A stretch of 14,596 nt of DNA, taken from positions 1-14,596 of the forward strand of contig CAZJDV010000065.1 of assembly GCA_964544865.1 (NCBI GenBank). Reading direction: 5' to 3'. The notes under the pieces were generated by a model. That model did no database searches and was not told the DNA's origin. It worked only from the letters and a program-made list of their open reading frames with translations. Within the stretch, counting starts at the first letter, position 1. Every line of letters starts with the position of its first letter. The position numbers and the translations under genes are program-made. The stretch comes from CAZJDV01 sp964544865. Lineage in GTDB: Bacteria; Chloroflexota; Dehalococcoidia; Lucifugimonadales; CAJWER01. Below, in pieces: positions 7,258 through 14,596 of the stretch.

Positions 7258-9129
7258 CTACCTCAAGATGCGGGAGTCCCCTACCCGCCGGGTTATCCGC
7301 TGCTTGTCCATGTGGTCGAGAAGCGCCAGGGAGTATTTGCGGCTGGCGCCGAACATGTCACGCACGTCGGCCACGGTGATCTCCCCTCGCTCCTCAATTC
7401 GCCCTTTGATCTGCCCGACCATCCCGTGATAGGCGACGGCGTCGAAGACAACGCTCTCGCTCACCCTCACGACCCTGCCCTCGTCAGCCAGCAGGCTGAG
7501 CACCTCTGGGTCCACCGGGGAGTCCGTCGGAGGCGAGTAGGGGCTGGACCTCAGCAGCGCCAGGTAGCGGTCGGCCTCGCCGTCCTGCTCGTCCGATAGC
7601 CGGCGGACATGCCCGGCACGGCGCACCGCCGGGCCCTCCTCCACGAGCACCCTCTCTTGCTGCAGGCGCGGCAGTACATGGCCGAAGACCTGTTGCGTCA
7701 AGCCCATCCGGCTTCTGAGCTCTTCCTTCGGCGCTCCCTGCCTGAGCGGGAACTGCCGGTGGTAATCCTCCAGGAAGACGCCGGCACTGTCCGACAGCGC
7801 TGACCATCCCGACGCGGAGAAGATCATGCCCCCCGGGCCGATGACCTTCTTGCCGAGGACCACGGCCAGGTTCTCGGCGGCCATTTCCTTAAGCTCCGAC
7901 CGAACGGTGGCAACCTCCAGGTTGGCCCGGTTCGCCAGGTCCTGGAACTCCGCCGGCTCCGACGATTCGATACTCTTGATCAGGATTTCCCTGTCCGTTC
8001 CGCGCTCCATGACGGCCAGCCTGTCCAGGACAGGCCGGTAGCTCCGGCGGTGTCTGCGGGCATGGGGGACGACGACGCTCCCTCCGCCCAGCGTCGCACG
8101 GTTCGAGCGAATGACGAAGTTGTCGCCCCGCACGGCGGCGATGGGCACATCCAGCTTGAGCTGCGCCCAGGTGGACTCGCCGGGGTGGGCGGTCTGTTTC
8201 TCCAGGAGCCTGACCCTGGCCACGGTCTCGCTGCTGCCGATGTGCACTGTGGCGAACATGTTGTGGCGGATCGAGCGGGGTGCGTCCGGGATGACCCTCA
8301 GGTGGATGTCCATCGCCGTCGTAGGCTTCAGCCAGCCTGGCGACGTCAGGACCTCGCCTCGGCCGATGTCGTCATGGGCGACCCCGGTCAGGTTCGCGGC
8401 GACACGTGTGCCGGGCGCCACCTGCTCCAGCTTCTGACGGTGGGTCTGCAACCCCCGGATGCGCGTGGTCGCGCCGTTGGGTACAATCTCGACCTCCTGC
8501 CCGACGGCGAGCCTGCCATCCATAAGGGTTCCTGTCACCACCGTACCGAATCCGGATATGGTGAAGGAGCGGTCGATGGCCAGTCTGGGACGCCCCAGGT
8601 CCATCCTTGACTCCGTTTGGTCCAGCCGGGTCTGAATCACGGACACCAACTCGGGCAATCCCTCTCCGGTGGTCCCCGACACGGCGAATATGGGAGAGCC
8701 CTCCAGCGTGGTGCCCTCGAGCATCTCCTCGATGTCGGCGGTTACCAGCTCGAGCCAATCGTCGTCCACCAGGTCGCGCTTGGTTACGGCGACCAGCCCC
8801 CGCCTGACCTGAAGAAGGTCCAGGATGGCCAGGTGCTCCCTGGTCTGCGGCATGACGGACTCATCGGCGGCGACCACCAGCAGCGCCAGGTCGATCCCAC
8901 CGACGCCGGCCAGCATGTTGTTGACGAAACGCTGGTGGCCGGGCACGTCGACGATGCTGACTTCGTTGCCGTTGGGCAGACGAAGCCAGGCAAAGCCCAG
9001 GTCGATGGTCATGCCGCGCTCCTTCTCTTCGCGGAGGCGGTCCGGATCGATACCGGTCAGTTTCTCGACGAGGGTGGACTTGCCGTGATCAACATGTCCG
9101 GCGGTGCCAATTACGTACATTGGTGGCAT
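7258..9129 (-). CDS. selB: Selenocysteine-specific elongation factor SelB
   Basis: SelB is the EF-Tu paralogue that delivers selenocysteyl-tRNA(Sec) to UGA codons followed by a SECIS hairpin. The 623-residue product has the full GTPase set: G1 GHVDHGKS (11-18), switch I GMTIDLGF (39-46), G3 DVPGHQRF (61-68), G4 as TKRD (116-119) and G5 near SGTTGEG (151-157). The beta-barrel domains follow (SFTISGFGTVVTGTL onwards). The last 250 residues form the winged-helix domains that bind SECIS RNA, finishing ITVADVRDMFGASRKYSLALLDHMDK. Length is typical (600-640). Two starts are possible, ATG 9129 (MPPMYVIG) and ATG 9120 (MYVIG), neither with a clear ribosome site. No selA, selD, tRNA-Sec or selenoprotein gene is in the window. 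The presence of selB implies the genome decodes Sec elsewhere. Confidence 0.95.
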   Translation of the reverse strand: MPPMYVIGTAGHVDHGKSTLVEKLTGIDPDRLREEKERGMTIDLGFAWLRLPNGNEVSIVDVPGHQRFVNNMLAGVGGIDLALLVVAADESVMPQTREHLAILDLLQVRRGLVAVTKRDLVDDDWLELVTADIEEMLEGTTLEGSPIFAVSGTTGEGLPELVSVIQTRLDQTESRMDLGRPRLAIDRSFTISGFGTVVTGTLMDGRLAVGQEVEIVPNGATTRIRGLQTHRQKLEQVAPGTRVAANLTGVAHDDIGRGEVLTSPGWLKPTTAMDIHLRVIPDAPRSIRHNMFATVHIGSSETVARVRLLEKQTAHPGESTWAQLKLDVPIAAVRGDNFVIRSNRATLGGGSVVVPHARRHRRSYRPVLDRLAVMERGTDREILIKSIESSEPAEFQDLANRANLEVATVRSELKEMAAENLAVVLGKKVIGPGGMIFSASGWSALSDSAGVFLEDYHRQFPLRQGAPKEELRSRMGLTQQVFGHVLPRLQQERVLVEEGPAVRRAGHVRRLSDEQDGEADRYLALLRSSPYSPPTDSPVDPEVLSLLADEGRVVRVSESVVFDAVAYHGMVGQIKGRIEERGEITVADVRDMFGASRKYSLALLDHMDKQRITRRVGDSRILR

Positions 9130-9147
9130 GTGGTCTGGAATTGTATA

Positions 9148-9176
9148 ACAGTATCACAGGGGTACGAGGGCGGCAA
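9148..9176 (-). promoter_or_regulatory. Possible extended -10 promoter of selB
   Basis: On the minus strand TTGCCG (plus 9171-9176) precedes TACTGT (plus 9148-9153) by 17 bases, and the -10 is extended by TGA immediately before it. A start about seven bases downstream would leave only 11-20 bases of leader before the two candidate ATGs (9129, 9120). The rest of the 174-base gap between ychF and selB holds GC-rich short palindromes but no terminator with a T run and no tRNA. Confidence 0.4.
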
Positions 9177-9303
9177 TCTGCCGCGCGCCCGGCGGCCTGG
9201 CATATCGTGGCGCCGGGGCAGTTCAGCCGCGCTCGTTGGGGCGCTCGACGCATGGCGCCCGGCAACCGCGGGCAGGGCCAGTGTCAGAAGGCGGAGGACC
9301 CGT

Positions 9304-10401
9304 TCACACGTTGAACAGGATGTTGATCACATCGCCGTCCCTGATGACGTAGGTCTTGCCCTCCATGCGAAGGACGCCGCGTTTGCGGGCGTCGGCCAGG
9401 CTGCCGGACCGGGGGAAGTCCTCGAATGACACCACCTCTGCCCGTATGAATCCGCGCTCGATGTCCGAGTGGATCCTCCCGGCGGCTCGCAGCGCCTCGG
9501 TGCCTCTGACGACGGCCCAGGCCCTGACCTCTTTTTCGTCGCCTGTGAAGAAGGTAATCAGGTCGCCCACCCGGTACGAGAGCCCGACCATCCGGTCCAG
9601 GCCGGCCTCGCCCACCGCCATGCCGTCGCGGAACGCCCGTTCGTCGTCCGGCGCCATCTGGGCTAGCTCCATCTCCAGCATGCCACAGATCACCACCGCC
9701 GAAGCTCCCGAGCTCGCTAGCTCCCCGGAGAACTCCGCCTCCATGTCTCCTGCCTCGGCCAACTGGTCCTCGCCGACGTTCAGGGCGACGATGACGGGTT
9801 TGCTGGTGAGGAACCGGTAGCCCGTAAGGGCCTTGGCCTCTTCGGGGGCGAGGTCCTGGTTCCTGATGGCGGTCCCGTCCTCGAGCCGCTCCTTCAGTCG
9901 CTCAAGCAGAGCCCGTTCCTTGTTCATGGCGTCCCGTTCGGCGGTCTTCGCGCTCTTGAGACCGTCGGCCAGCCGGGCCAACCGCTTTTCCAGTATCTCC
10001 AGGTCGGCGAAGGTAAGCTCCAAGAGCAACGTCTCGGCGTCTCGATGGGGATCGATGCTGTCGTCGACATGGCTAACCGAGGGGTCCGTGAAGGCCCGCA
10101 CAACGATCATCAGGACATCGGTGCGCTGCAGATGGCCCAGGTACTCGCCGGATATTCCCCTGCTCTTGCCGAAGCCCTCAGGCGGCGCCGGCAGGTCGGC
10201 GTACCTCACCTCGGCGGCGACGACCCGCTTCGGCCTGTGGATCTCCGTGAGGGTGTTCAGACGTGGGTCAGGGACCTTGGCGACGCCCAGGTTGGGCTTG
10301 CTCTGACCGGAGAAGTCCGCGACCTGCGCCGAGCCCCTGGTCACCGAGTTGAATACTGTGGTCTTGCCGCTCCTGGGCAGGCCGACGATGCCTACGTCCA
10401 A
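9304..10401 (-). CDS. ychF: YchF/Obg-type NTPase, divergent (DUF933/TGS C-terminus)
   Basis: YchF proteins are ribosome-associated, ATP-preferring members of the Obg GTPase group. The 365-residue product has G1 GLPRSGKTT (7-15, where YchF usually has GLPNVGKST), a coiled-coil insert (about 130-175), the NxxE-type specificity motif NVGE (208-211) and a canonical C-terminal TGS region (RGFIRAEVVSFEDF ... LRMEGKTYVIRDGDVINILFNV). The G3 motif is altered: where YchF has DIAGLV, this protein reads DLPAPPEG (69-76), without the DxxG glycine. The start is TTG at 10401, since the frame is closed just upstream and no ATG precedes the P-loop. It begins six bases after the stop of the DUF1232 gene, so the two are surely co-transcribed. 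Likely a YchF paralogue; possibly the genome's only copy. Confidence 0.88.
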   Translation of the reverse strand: MDVGIVGLPRSGKTTVFNSVTRGSAQVADFSGQSKPNLGVAKVPDPRLNTLTEIHRPKRVVAAEVRYADLPAPPEGFGKSRGISGEYLGHLQRTDVLMIVVRAFTDPSVSHVDDSIDPHRDAETLLLELTFADLEILEKRLARLADGLKSAKTAERDAMNKERALLERLKERLEDGTAIRNQDLAPEEAKALTGYRFLTSKPVIVALNVGEDQLAEAGDMEAEFSGELASSGASAVVICGMLEMELAQMAPDDERAFRDGMAVGEAGLDRMVGLSYRVGDLITFFTGDEKEVRAWAVVRGTEALRAAGRIHSDIERGFIRAEVVSFEDFPRSGSLADARKRGVLRMEGKTYVIRDGDVINILFNV

Positions 10402-10407
10402 TGGGCA

Positions 10408-10788
10408 CTACTCACGTGGCTTATCGTCGTCATCCAGGTAGCGGTAAGAACCGTCGACGACTTTGGCGTCAGAACGGGAGTCGCCGTCCACGGATCGCCC
10501 ACCGCCCGGGCCGGGCCGGTCGCCCCTGATGTGCTCGGCCACCACTTCCTTGGGCGCCATCACCAGGAACAGCGCGATCGAGAGAACTATCGCGAGAAGA
10601 TCGTCGACGCGGCCAAATACTGGTAACATGCGTTCGGATAGAAGATCGATGGGCGATATGAAATATGCCAGCCCGGCCACCACAATCAGCTTTGTCGACA
10701 GAGGCACCCGCCTGTCCATCACAAGTTTGAATACCAGGCGCGGTATGCCCGTCATGCTCAGAAGCTGGTACAGCGCTCGCAGCAACAT
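10408..10788 (-). CDS. DUF1232 (YkvA-like) membrane protein
   Basis: This 126-residue protein carries the DUF1232 core VPLSTKLIVVAGLAYFISPIDLL...PVFGRVDDLLAIVLSIALFL (28-74). That is two hydrophobic segments around the SPIDL and VDD motifs. A Gly/Pro/Asp-rich hydrophilic tail (about 85-126) ends DDDDKPRE and is probably cytoplasmic and disordered. The family is widespread and without an assigned biochemical role. The ATG at 10788 has AAGGAG eight bases upstream and a perfect TATAAT box behind it. ychF follows after six bases. The family assignment rests on the SPIDL/DD pattern and the length. Confidence 0.85.
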   Translation of the reverse strand: MLLRALYQLLSMTGIPRLVFKLVMDRRVPLSTKLIVVAGLAYFISPIDLLSERMLPVFGRVDDLLAIVLSIALFLVMAPKEVVAEHIRGDRPGPGGGRSVDGDSRSDAKVVDGSYRYLDDDDKPRE

Positions 10789-10817
10789 GCGATAGTCTCC
10801 TTGTCGTCCCCTCGTCC

Positions 10818-10846
10818 ATTATAGCCTGCGTCCGCACGGGAGGGAA
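10818..10846 (-). promoter_or_regulatory. Promoter of the DUF1232-ychF pair
   Basis: On the minus strand a perfect TATAAT (plus 10818-10823) lies about 30 bases before the ATG at 10788. Seventeen bases upstream is a weak -35, TTCCCT (plus 10841-10846). The element sits in the 67-base divergent gap and its -35 falls within the likely holA leader. Confidence 0.5.
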
Positions 10847-10855
10847 ACTCGGCCG

Positions 10856-11869
10856 ATGATCCACCTGCTCTACGGCGACGACGACTTCACCATCGGCGAG
10901 GCCGTCGCGTCGATGAAAGAGGACATCGGGCTCGCCGATCTCCGCGACGTTAACACCACCGTTTTGGACGGACGGCAGGTGGGCTTCGATGAGATGGCGG
11001 CGATATGCACCGTGGTTCCCTTCCTGGCGGACAAGCGCCTGGTGCTAGTCGAGGGGCTGTTTTCGCGATTCGAGAGGCGCGGGCGAGCCCGGCCGTCCAG
11101 CGAGGACCGCGCGGGGAAACCCGCGCTGGGCGAGTGGGAGGAGCTGGCCGGGCTCCTGGGCCGGGTCCCCGAGACCACGGACTTGGTTTTTGTGGATGGC
11201 TTCTTAAGCAGCTCCAACCCACTGCTCCGCGCTGTCCGGAAGCTCGTGGCCGCACGTGTCTTCTCGAGGCCGAGTGCCGGTGAGATCCGACAATGGATAC
11301 GCAGCCGGGCCGTGACCGGCGGCATAGACATCGATTCCAGGGCCATCGACACCCTCGCGCAGACCGTCGGCAACGACCTGAGGGTCATCGTCGGGGAGAT
11401 GGAGAAGCTGTCCCTGTACCGTTCAGGGGAGACCATCACCCACGAAGACGTCGCGGACATGGTGTCCTATGCCAGGGACGCGAGCATCTTCGCCGCCGTG
11501 GACGCGATTCTCGAGGGCCGGTCGGCGGCCGCCGTGCGGATGGTGCACCAGATCTTGCAGTCGGGCCGGCCCGCGTCTTATATCCTATCGATGCTGGCCC
11601 GGCAGGTGCGCCTGCTCATCCTGGCCAAAGACCTGAGGGCCCGGCGTGTTCCGGCCTCCGAACACGGCCGGCGTCTGGGTCTTTCCAGCTACCCCCTCAG
11701 GAAGACGATGGAGCAGCAGGCAAAGCTCAGCCCGCAGCGGCTGGTCCAGATTCACCGCCGGCTGCTGGAAGCGGACCTGAGCATCAAGTCGTCGTCGCTG
11801 GATGAGGGCCTCGTATTGGACATGCTCGTGGCCGAGCTGGCGTCGCGACCGGCGGCGGCCTCCCTTTAG
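10856..11869 (+). CDS. holA: DNA polymerase III delta subunit (clamp loader)
   Basis: Delta opens the beta sliding clamp within the clamp-loader complex at replication forks. The 337-residue product begins MIHLLYGDDDFTIGEAV, the usual delta opening, and continues through the AAA+-like fold (VVPFLADKRLVLVEG at 53-67; TTDLVFVDG near 109-117). It then has the collar-domain hallmarks IDTLAQTVGNDLRVIVGEMEKL and the C-terminal helical domain (AVDAILEGRSAAAVRMVHQIL, PASYILSMLARQVRLLILAKDL). There is no Walker A motif, as expected for delta. Length is typical (330-345). The ATG at 10856 has GGAGGG upstream at a somewhat long spacing of 10-11 bases. It diverges from the DUF1232 gene across 67 bases. 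rpsT, which often follows holA, is absent. Confidence 0.93.
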   Translation: MIHLLYGDDDFTIGEAVASMKEDIGLADLRDVNTTVLDGRQVGFDEMAAICTVVPFLADKRLVLVEGLFSRFERRGRARPSSEDRAGKPALGEWEELAGLLGRVPETTDLVFVDGFLSSSNPLLRAVRKLVAARVFSRPSAGEIRQWIRSRAVTGGIDIDSRAIDTLAQTVGNDLRVIVGEMEKLSLYRSGETITHEDVADMVSYARDASIFAAVDAILEGRSAAAVRMVHQILQSGRPASYILSMLARQVRLLILAKDLRARRVPASEHGRRLGLSSYPLRKTMEQQAKLSPQRLVQIHRRLLEADLSIKSSSLDEGLVLDMLVAELASRPAAASL

Positions 11870-12071
11870 GGCTCCTCAAGGGGAGTCGCCAAACTTGCCG
11901 AGAGAGTGCGGCGGCATCTGCAAACCCTGATCCAACCACCTCGACCTCATGTGACCGGGCACTCGAACACCCCTGACAGGCTCCGCAGTGGCAGCCGCCG
12001 TGAGCTTGTTTCCAGGCACCATCTGCGAGTCAATATGAATAACTCCTTTTATACGATACGACTCATGCTTG

Positions 12072-12095
12072 CTTGACTATTTGCTCTTATTCAAG
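12072..12095. promoter_or_regulatory. HAIR-like inverted repeat (possible HspR operator) in the clpC promoter
   Basis: CTTGACT (12072-12078) and ATTCAAG (12089-12095) share the CTTGA/TCAAG halves of the HspR-associated inverted repeat (CTTGAGT-N7-ACTCAAG), which controls clpB and dnaK in actinobacteria. Here the spacer is 10 bases instead of 7 and the inner bases differ, so it is only similar. The repeat covers the -35 box and the promoter spacer, where a bound repressor would block polymerase. Confidence 0.35.
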
Positions 12096-12101
12096 TATAG
12101 T
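12073..12101 (+). promoter_or_regulatory. Sigma-70-type promoter of clpC
   Basis: TTGACT (12073-12078) and TATAGT (12096-12101) are separated by exactly 17 bases, each one base from consensus. Transcription would start near 12108, giving a leader of about 77 bases before the ATG at 12185. Confidence 0.7.
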
Positions 12102-12132
12102 TATTCTGTCAATTAACACCGGATCGGCCCTG

Positions 12133-12154
12133 CCTGCATCCAATACCATGCAGG
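12133..12154 (+). other. Hairpin in the clpC leader
   Basis: CCTGCAT (12133-12139) and ATGCAGG (12148-12154) form a perfect seven-pair stem with an eight-base loop. It lies 13 bases upstream of the ribosome site (GAGAGGGTGA, 12168-12177). With no T run it is not a terminator. It may stabilise the transcript or influence translation. Confidence 0.4.
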
Positions 12155-12184
12155 GTGAGTAACTTACGAGAGGGTGATCGTGCC

Positions 12185-14596
12185 ATGGAACTACAACCAG
12201 ACGATTTCACTGAACAGGCCCGGGAGGTCATCGGAAAGTCCCAGGAGATAGTGCGCCGCTACCAGCACAGCCAGTGGGACGTGGAGCACATCCTGTTGGC
12301 GCTTCTAGAGCAGGAGAAGGGCGTGCCAGCGGAGATCCTGCGCCAGCTCGACATCCCTGCCTCGGCCGTGCGCGAGCGTATGCAGGGGCTGCTCGAGCAG
12401 GGGCCGAATGTGGCGCAGGAGGCCACGCAAATCTTCGTTGCTCCCCGCGCGGCCAGGGTGCTGGAGGGCGCGAAACGTGAGGCGGAGCGGCTGGCCGACG
12501 AATTCATCAGCACCGAGCATCTGTTCGTCGCCGTCCTCCAGGAGGACCAGGGTGACGCCGCCAAAGTGCTGGCGGAGTTCGAGATCGATGTTGAGAAGGT
12601 GTACCAGGCGCTCCAGGGTATCAGGGGCAGCCACAGGGTGACGGACGAGAGGGCCGAAAGCCGGTATCAGTCGCTGGAAAGGTACAGCGTCGATCTGACG
12701 CAGCTAGCACGCGATGGCAAGCTCGATCCGGTGGTCGGAAGAGACGCCGAGATCGCCCGGGCCATGCAGACCCTGATTCGCCGCACGAAGAACAACCCGG
12801 TGATTATCGGCCGCGCGGGCGTGGGCAAGACGGCCATCGCCGAGGGCCTCGCCCAGCGAATCACCGCCGGAGACGTGCCCAAGGAGCTCAGAGACCGCAA
12901 GGTCTTGGCCCTGGACATGGGCGCGATGGTGGCTGGCAGCAAGTTCCGCGGCGAGTTCGAGGAGCGCCTCAAGGCCGTGCTCGACGAGATCCGAGAGTCT
13001 CACGGAGAGATCATTCCCTTCATAGACGAGATACACACGGTGGTCGGCGCCGGGGCGGCCGAGGGCGCTATCGACGCCAGCAACATGATGAAGCCGGCGC
13101 TGTCCCGAGGCGAGGTGCAGATCCTGGGCGCGACCACCGAGGACGAGTACCGTAAGTACATCGAGAAGGACGCGGCCCTGGAGAGACGCTTTCAGCCGAT
13201 TCTGGTCGAGGAGCCGGACGTCGAGACGGCCGTCGAGATGCTGCACGCCCTGAGGCCCAGATACGAGGCCCACCACAAAATAAAGGTGACGGACGACGCC
13301 CTGGAGGCCGCGGTCCGGCTGAGCCAGCGGTATGTCACCGAGCGGCTGCTTCCTGACAAGGCCGTCGATCTGATAGACGAGGCCACGAGCAAGCTCCGTA
13401 TCGACGCACAGACCATGCCCGGCGGGCTCAATGAAGACATGGAGATGCAGATCAGGCAGCTCGAGAACGAAGAGGAGGCATGCGCTCAGCGCGGGGACTA
13501 CCAGCGGGCCGCCGAGATACGGGCGGAGAGGCTTCGACTGGAGGAGCAGTACAGCTTCGAGAAAGCCCTGTTGGGCGCCGGCACGGAGATGGTCGTGGAC
13601 GCAGACGGTATTGGGAGTCTCGTAGCGATCTGGACGGGCATTCCCGTCGACCGCCTGCTGGAGAGCGAGGCCGAGAAGCTGCTGCACATGGAGGACCGCC
13701 TCCACGAGCGGGTCGTGGGCCAGGAGAAGGCGATCAAGGCGGTATCCGATGCGGTCAGGCGGGCGCGGGTGGGCCTGAGCGACCCCAGGCGGCCCATCGG
13801 CAGCTTCATATTCCTCGGTCCAACCGGCGTCGGCAAGACCGAGCTCGCCCGGTCCCTGGCGCAGTACCTGTTCGACGATGAGCAGAACATGGTCCGAATC
13901 GACATGTCCGAGTACCAGGAAAAACACGCCATCTCCAGGCTCATCGGCGCGCCTCCGGGATACGTCGGCCACGAAGAGGGCGGACAGCTTACCGAAGCGG
14001 TCCGCCGCCGGCCATTCCGCGTCGTCCTGTTCGACGAGATCGAAAAAGCCCATCCCGACGCCTTCAACGTCCTGTTGCAGATCCTGGAAGACGGCCGTCT
14101 GACGGACGGCCAGGGCAGGAGTGTGGACTTCCGAAACACGCTGATCATCATGACCAGCAACCTTGGCACCAGCGAGACGACGCGCCAGCCCGTGGGCTTC
14201 TTGCGCGAGGCCGCCGAGGGGGTTTCCGTCCGCGTGCGCTCCTCCATCGAGGAAGCCTTGAAATCGACCTTCCGGCCCGAGTTCCTGAACCGGATCGACG
14301 ATATCATCATATTCGAGGCCCTCAGCGCCGAGCAGATCGGCAGAATCGTCGATCTGGTGGTGAAAGAGGTCGAGGCCCGGCTCGCCGCGCGCCGAGTGTC
14401 GGTGTCCCTGACCGCGGCGGCCAAGGAATGGCTCGCAAAGGAAGGGTACGATCCCGTATACGGAGCGCGGCCCCTGCGCAGGGCGGTGCAGAGATGCGTG
14501 GAGAACCCTCTATCCACGAAGATACTTGCAGGGGACCTATCGGAAGGCGACCACGTCGCGGTCGACGCGGACTCAGAGGGACTGACGTTTACGAAG
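12185..14596 (+). CDS. clpC: ClpC-type AAA+ unfoldase, 3' end beyond the window
   Basis: ClpC unfolds proteins and feeds them to ClpP. The 804 residues present hold a Clp N-domain (1-150, two repeats), D1 with Walker A GRAGVGKT (209-216) and Walker B FIDE (279-282), and a short middle region. They continue with D2: Walker A GPTGVGKT (545-552), Walker B LFDE (615-618), FRPEFLNRID (696-705) and GYDPVYGARPL (754-764). The middle region contains a UVR-like helix, ACAQRGDYQRAAEIRAERL (432-450), typical of ClpC and much shorter than the ClpB coiled coil. A VGF tripeptide (670-672) after the D2 Walker B matches the ClpP-docking loop of ClpC. The ATG has GAGAGGGTGA seven bases upstream. No stop occurs before the window ends, but probably only a short tail is missing. 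Confidence 0.93.
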   Translation, partial: MELQPDDFTEQAREVIGKSQEIVRRYQHSQWDVEHILLALLEQEKGVPAEILRQLDIPASAVRERMQGLLEQGPNVAQEATQIFVAPRAARVLEGAKREAERLADEFISTEHLFVAVLQEDQGDAAKVLAEFEIDVEKVYQALQGIRGSHRVTDERAESRYQSLERYSVDLTQLARDGKLDPVVGRDAEIARAMQTLIRRTKNNPVIIGRAGVGKTAIAEGLAQRITAGDVPKELRDRKVLALDMGAMVAGSKFRGEFEERLKAVLDEIRESHGEIIPFIDEIHTVVGAGAAEGAIDASNMMKPALSRGEVQILGATTEDEYRKYIEKDAALERRFQPILVEEPDVETAVEMLHALRPRYEAHHKIKVTDDALEAAVRLSQRYVTERLLPDKAVDLIDEATSKLRIDAQTMPGGLNEDMEMQIRQLENEEEACAQRGDYQRAAEIRAERLRLEEQYSFEKALLGAGTEMVVDADGIGSLVAIWTGIPVDRLLESEAEKLLHMEDRLHERVVGQEKAIKAVSDAVRRARVGLSDPRRPIGSFIFLGPTGVGKTELARSLAQYLFDDEQNMVRIDMSEYQEKHAISRLIGAPPGYVGHEEGGQLTEAVRRRPFRVVLFDEIEKAHPDAFNVLLQILEDGRLTDGQGRSVDFRNTLIIMTSNLGTSETTRQPVGFLREAAEGVSVRVRSSIEEALKSTFRPEFLNRIDDIIIFEALSAEQIGRIVDLVVKEVEARLAARRVSVSLTAAAKEWLAKEGYDPVYGARPLRRAVQRCVENPLSTKILAGDLSEGDHVAVDADSEGLTFTK

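Larger units (their letters stand above)
12037..12106. promoter_or_regulatory. Long-spaced inverted repeat around the clpC promoter
   Basis: GAATAACT (12037-12044) and AGTTATTC (12099-12106) are exact 8-base inverted copies 54 bases apart. The right copy overlaps the end of the -10 box and the probable transcription start. The arrangement would suit a repressor bridging two sites, but 8-base inverted matches occur by chance in AT-rich DNA. Confidence 0.3.
11870..12184. other. 315-bp intergenic region between holA and clpC
   Basis: No gene is visible in either strand of this stretch. The first 150 bases are GC-rich and featureless apart from a weak six-pair hairpin directly after the holA stop (GGCTCC / GGAGTC, one G-U pair, no T run). 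From about 12030 the sequence turns AT-rich and holds the clpC promoter, two overlapping inverted repeats and a leader hairpin, each listed separately. No CIRCE element (TTAGCACTC repeat) or CtsR heptad was found. Confidence 0.7.

Noticed and set aside
9130..9303. Possible tRNA-Sec next to selB
   Set aside because: Several GC-rich palindromes and a GTTCAGCC string are present, but no cloverleaf with acceptor stem, TCA anticodon loop and T arm could be built on either strand.
11880..12184. CIRCE or CtsR operator before clpC
   Set aside because: Neither the TTAGCACTC inverted repeat nor the GGTCAAA heptads is present.
12704..14053. 449-aa open frame on the minus strand
   Set aside because: Exact antisense of clpC with no recognisable domain; a shadow of GC-rich codon use.

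Overview
The window is about 14.6 kb of GC-rich bacterial chromosome, and gene content suggests Chloroflexota (Dehalococcoidia/SAR202-like). That placement is an inference. It rests on a bacterial NurA/HerA pair with a small HAS-barrel-like companion, a divergent YchF-type NTPase, SelB, an enolase-superfamily gene, and a palindromic intergenic element with ends of the 'TGTCATTCTGAG' type. No rRNA or tRNA gene, CRISPR array or prophage was seen.

Left part (1-1902): two damaged genes lie head to head. On the minus strand is an enolase-superfamily (mandelate racemase/galactonate dehydratase-like) gene, cut by the window edge and broken by one missing base in a C/G run at 601-606. On the plus strand is a trypsin-like serine protease that can only be read through by accepting two or three single-base indels. 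Both keep recognisable catalytic residues, so the damage is either recent decay or sequence error confined to this end. The other genes in the window read without interruption. Next come a small zincin-like metalloprotein (1969-2337, +) and a YdjM-like membrane protein (2424-2957, +).

Central part (2969-7023, minus strand): a four-gene cluster, transcribed leftwards, is the most interesting block. In order it holds an unrecognised 165-aa protein, a NurA-like nuclease with four clustered cysteines, a 202-aa HAS-barrel-like protein, and a HerA ATPase whose TTG start overlaps the stop of the preceding gene. HerA-NurA is a DNA end-resection machine, and the two extra proteins are candidate partners. 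Its promoter region is separated from the upstream selB by a 115-bp imperfect inverted repeat.

Further right on the minus strand: selB (selenocysteine-specific elongation factor, 7258-9129), a ychF-like NTPase with an altered G3 motif (9304-10401) and a DUF1232 membrane protein (10408-10788). The last two are six bases apart and share a promoter with a perfect TATAAT box.

Right part, plus strand: holA (DNA polymerase III delta subunit, 10856-11869) diverges from the DUF1232 gene. After a 315-bp intergenic region comes clpC (12185 to the window end, stop not included). That intergenic region holds a strong sigma-70-type promoter overlapped by inverted repeats, one of them resembling an HspR (HAIR) half-site pair. 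ClpC has the N-domain, two AAA+ modules, a short UVR-like middle region and a VGF loop that predicts a ClpP partner.

The intact genes are mainly housekeeping: replication (HolA), end processing and repair (NurA/HerA), translation (SelB, YchF) and proteostasis (ClpC).
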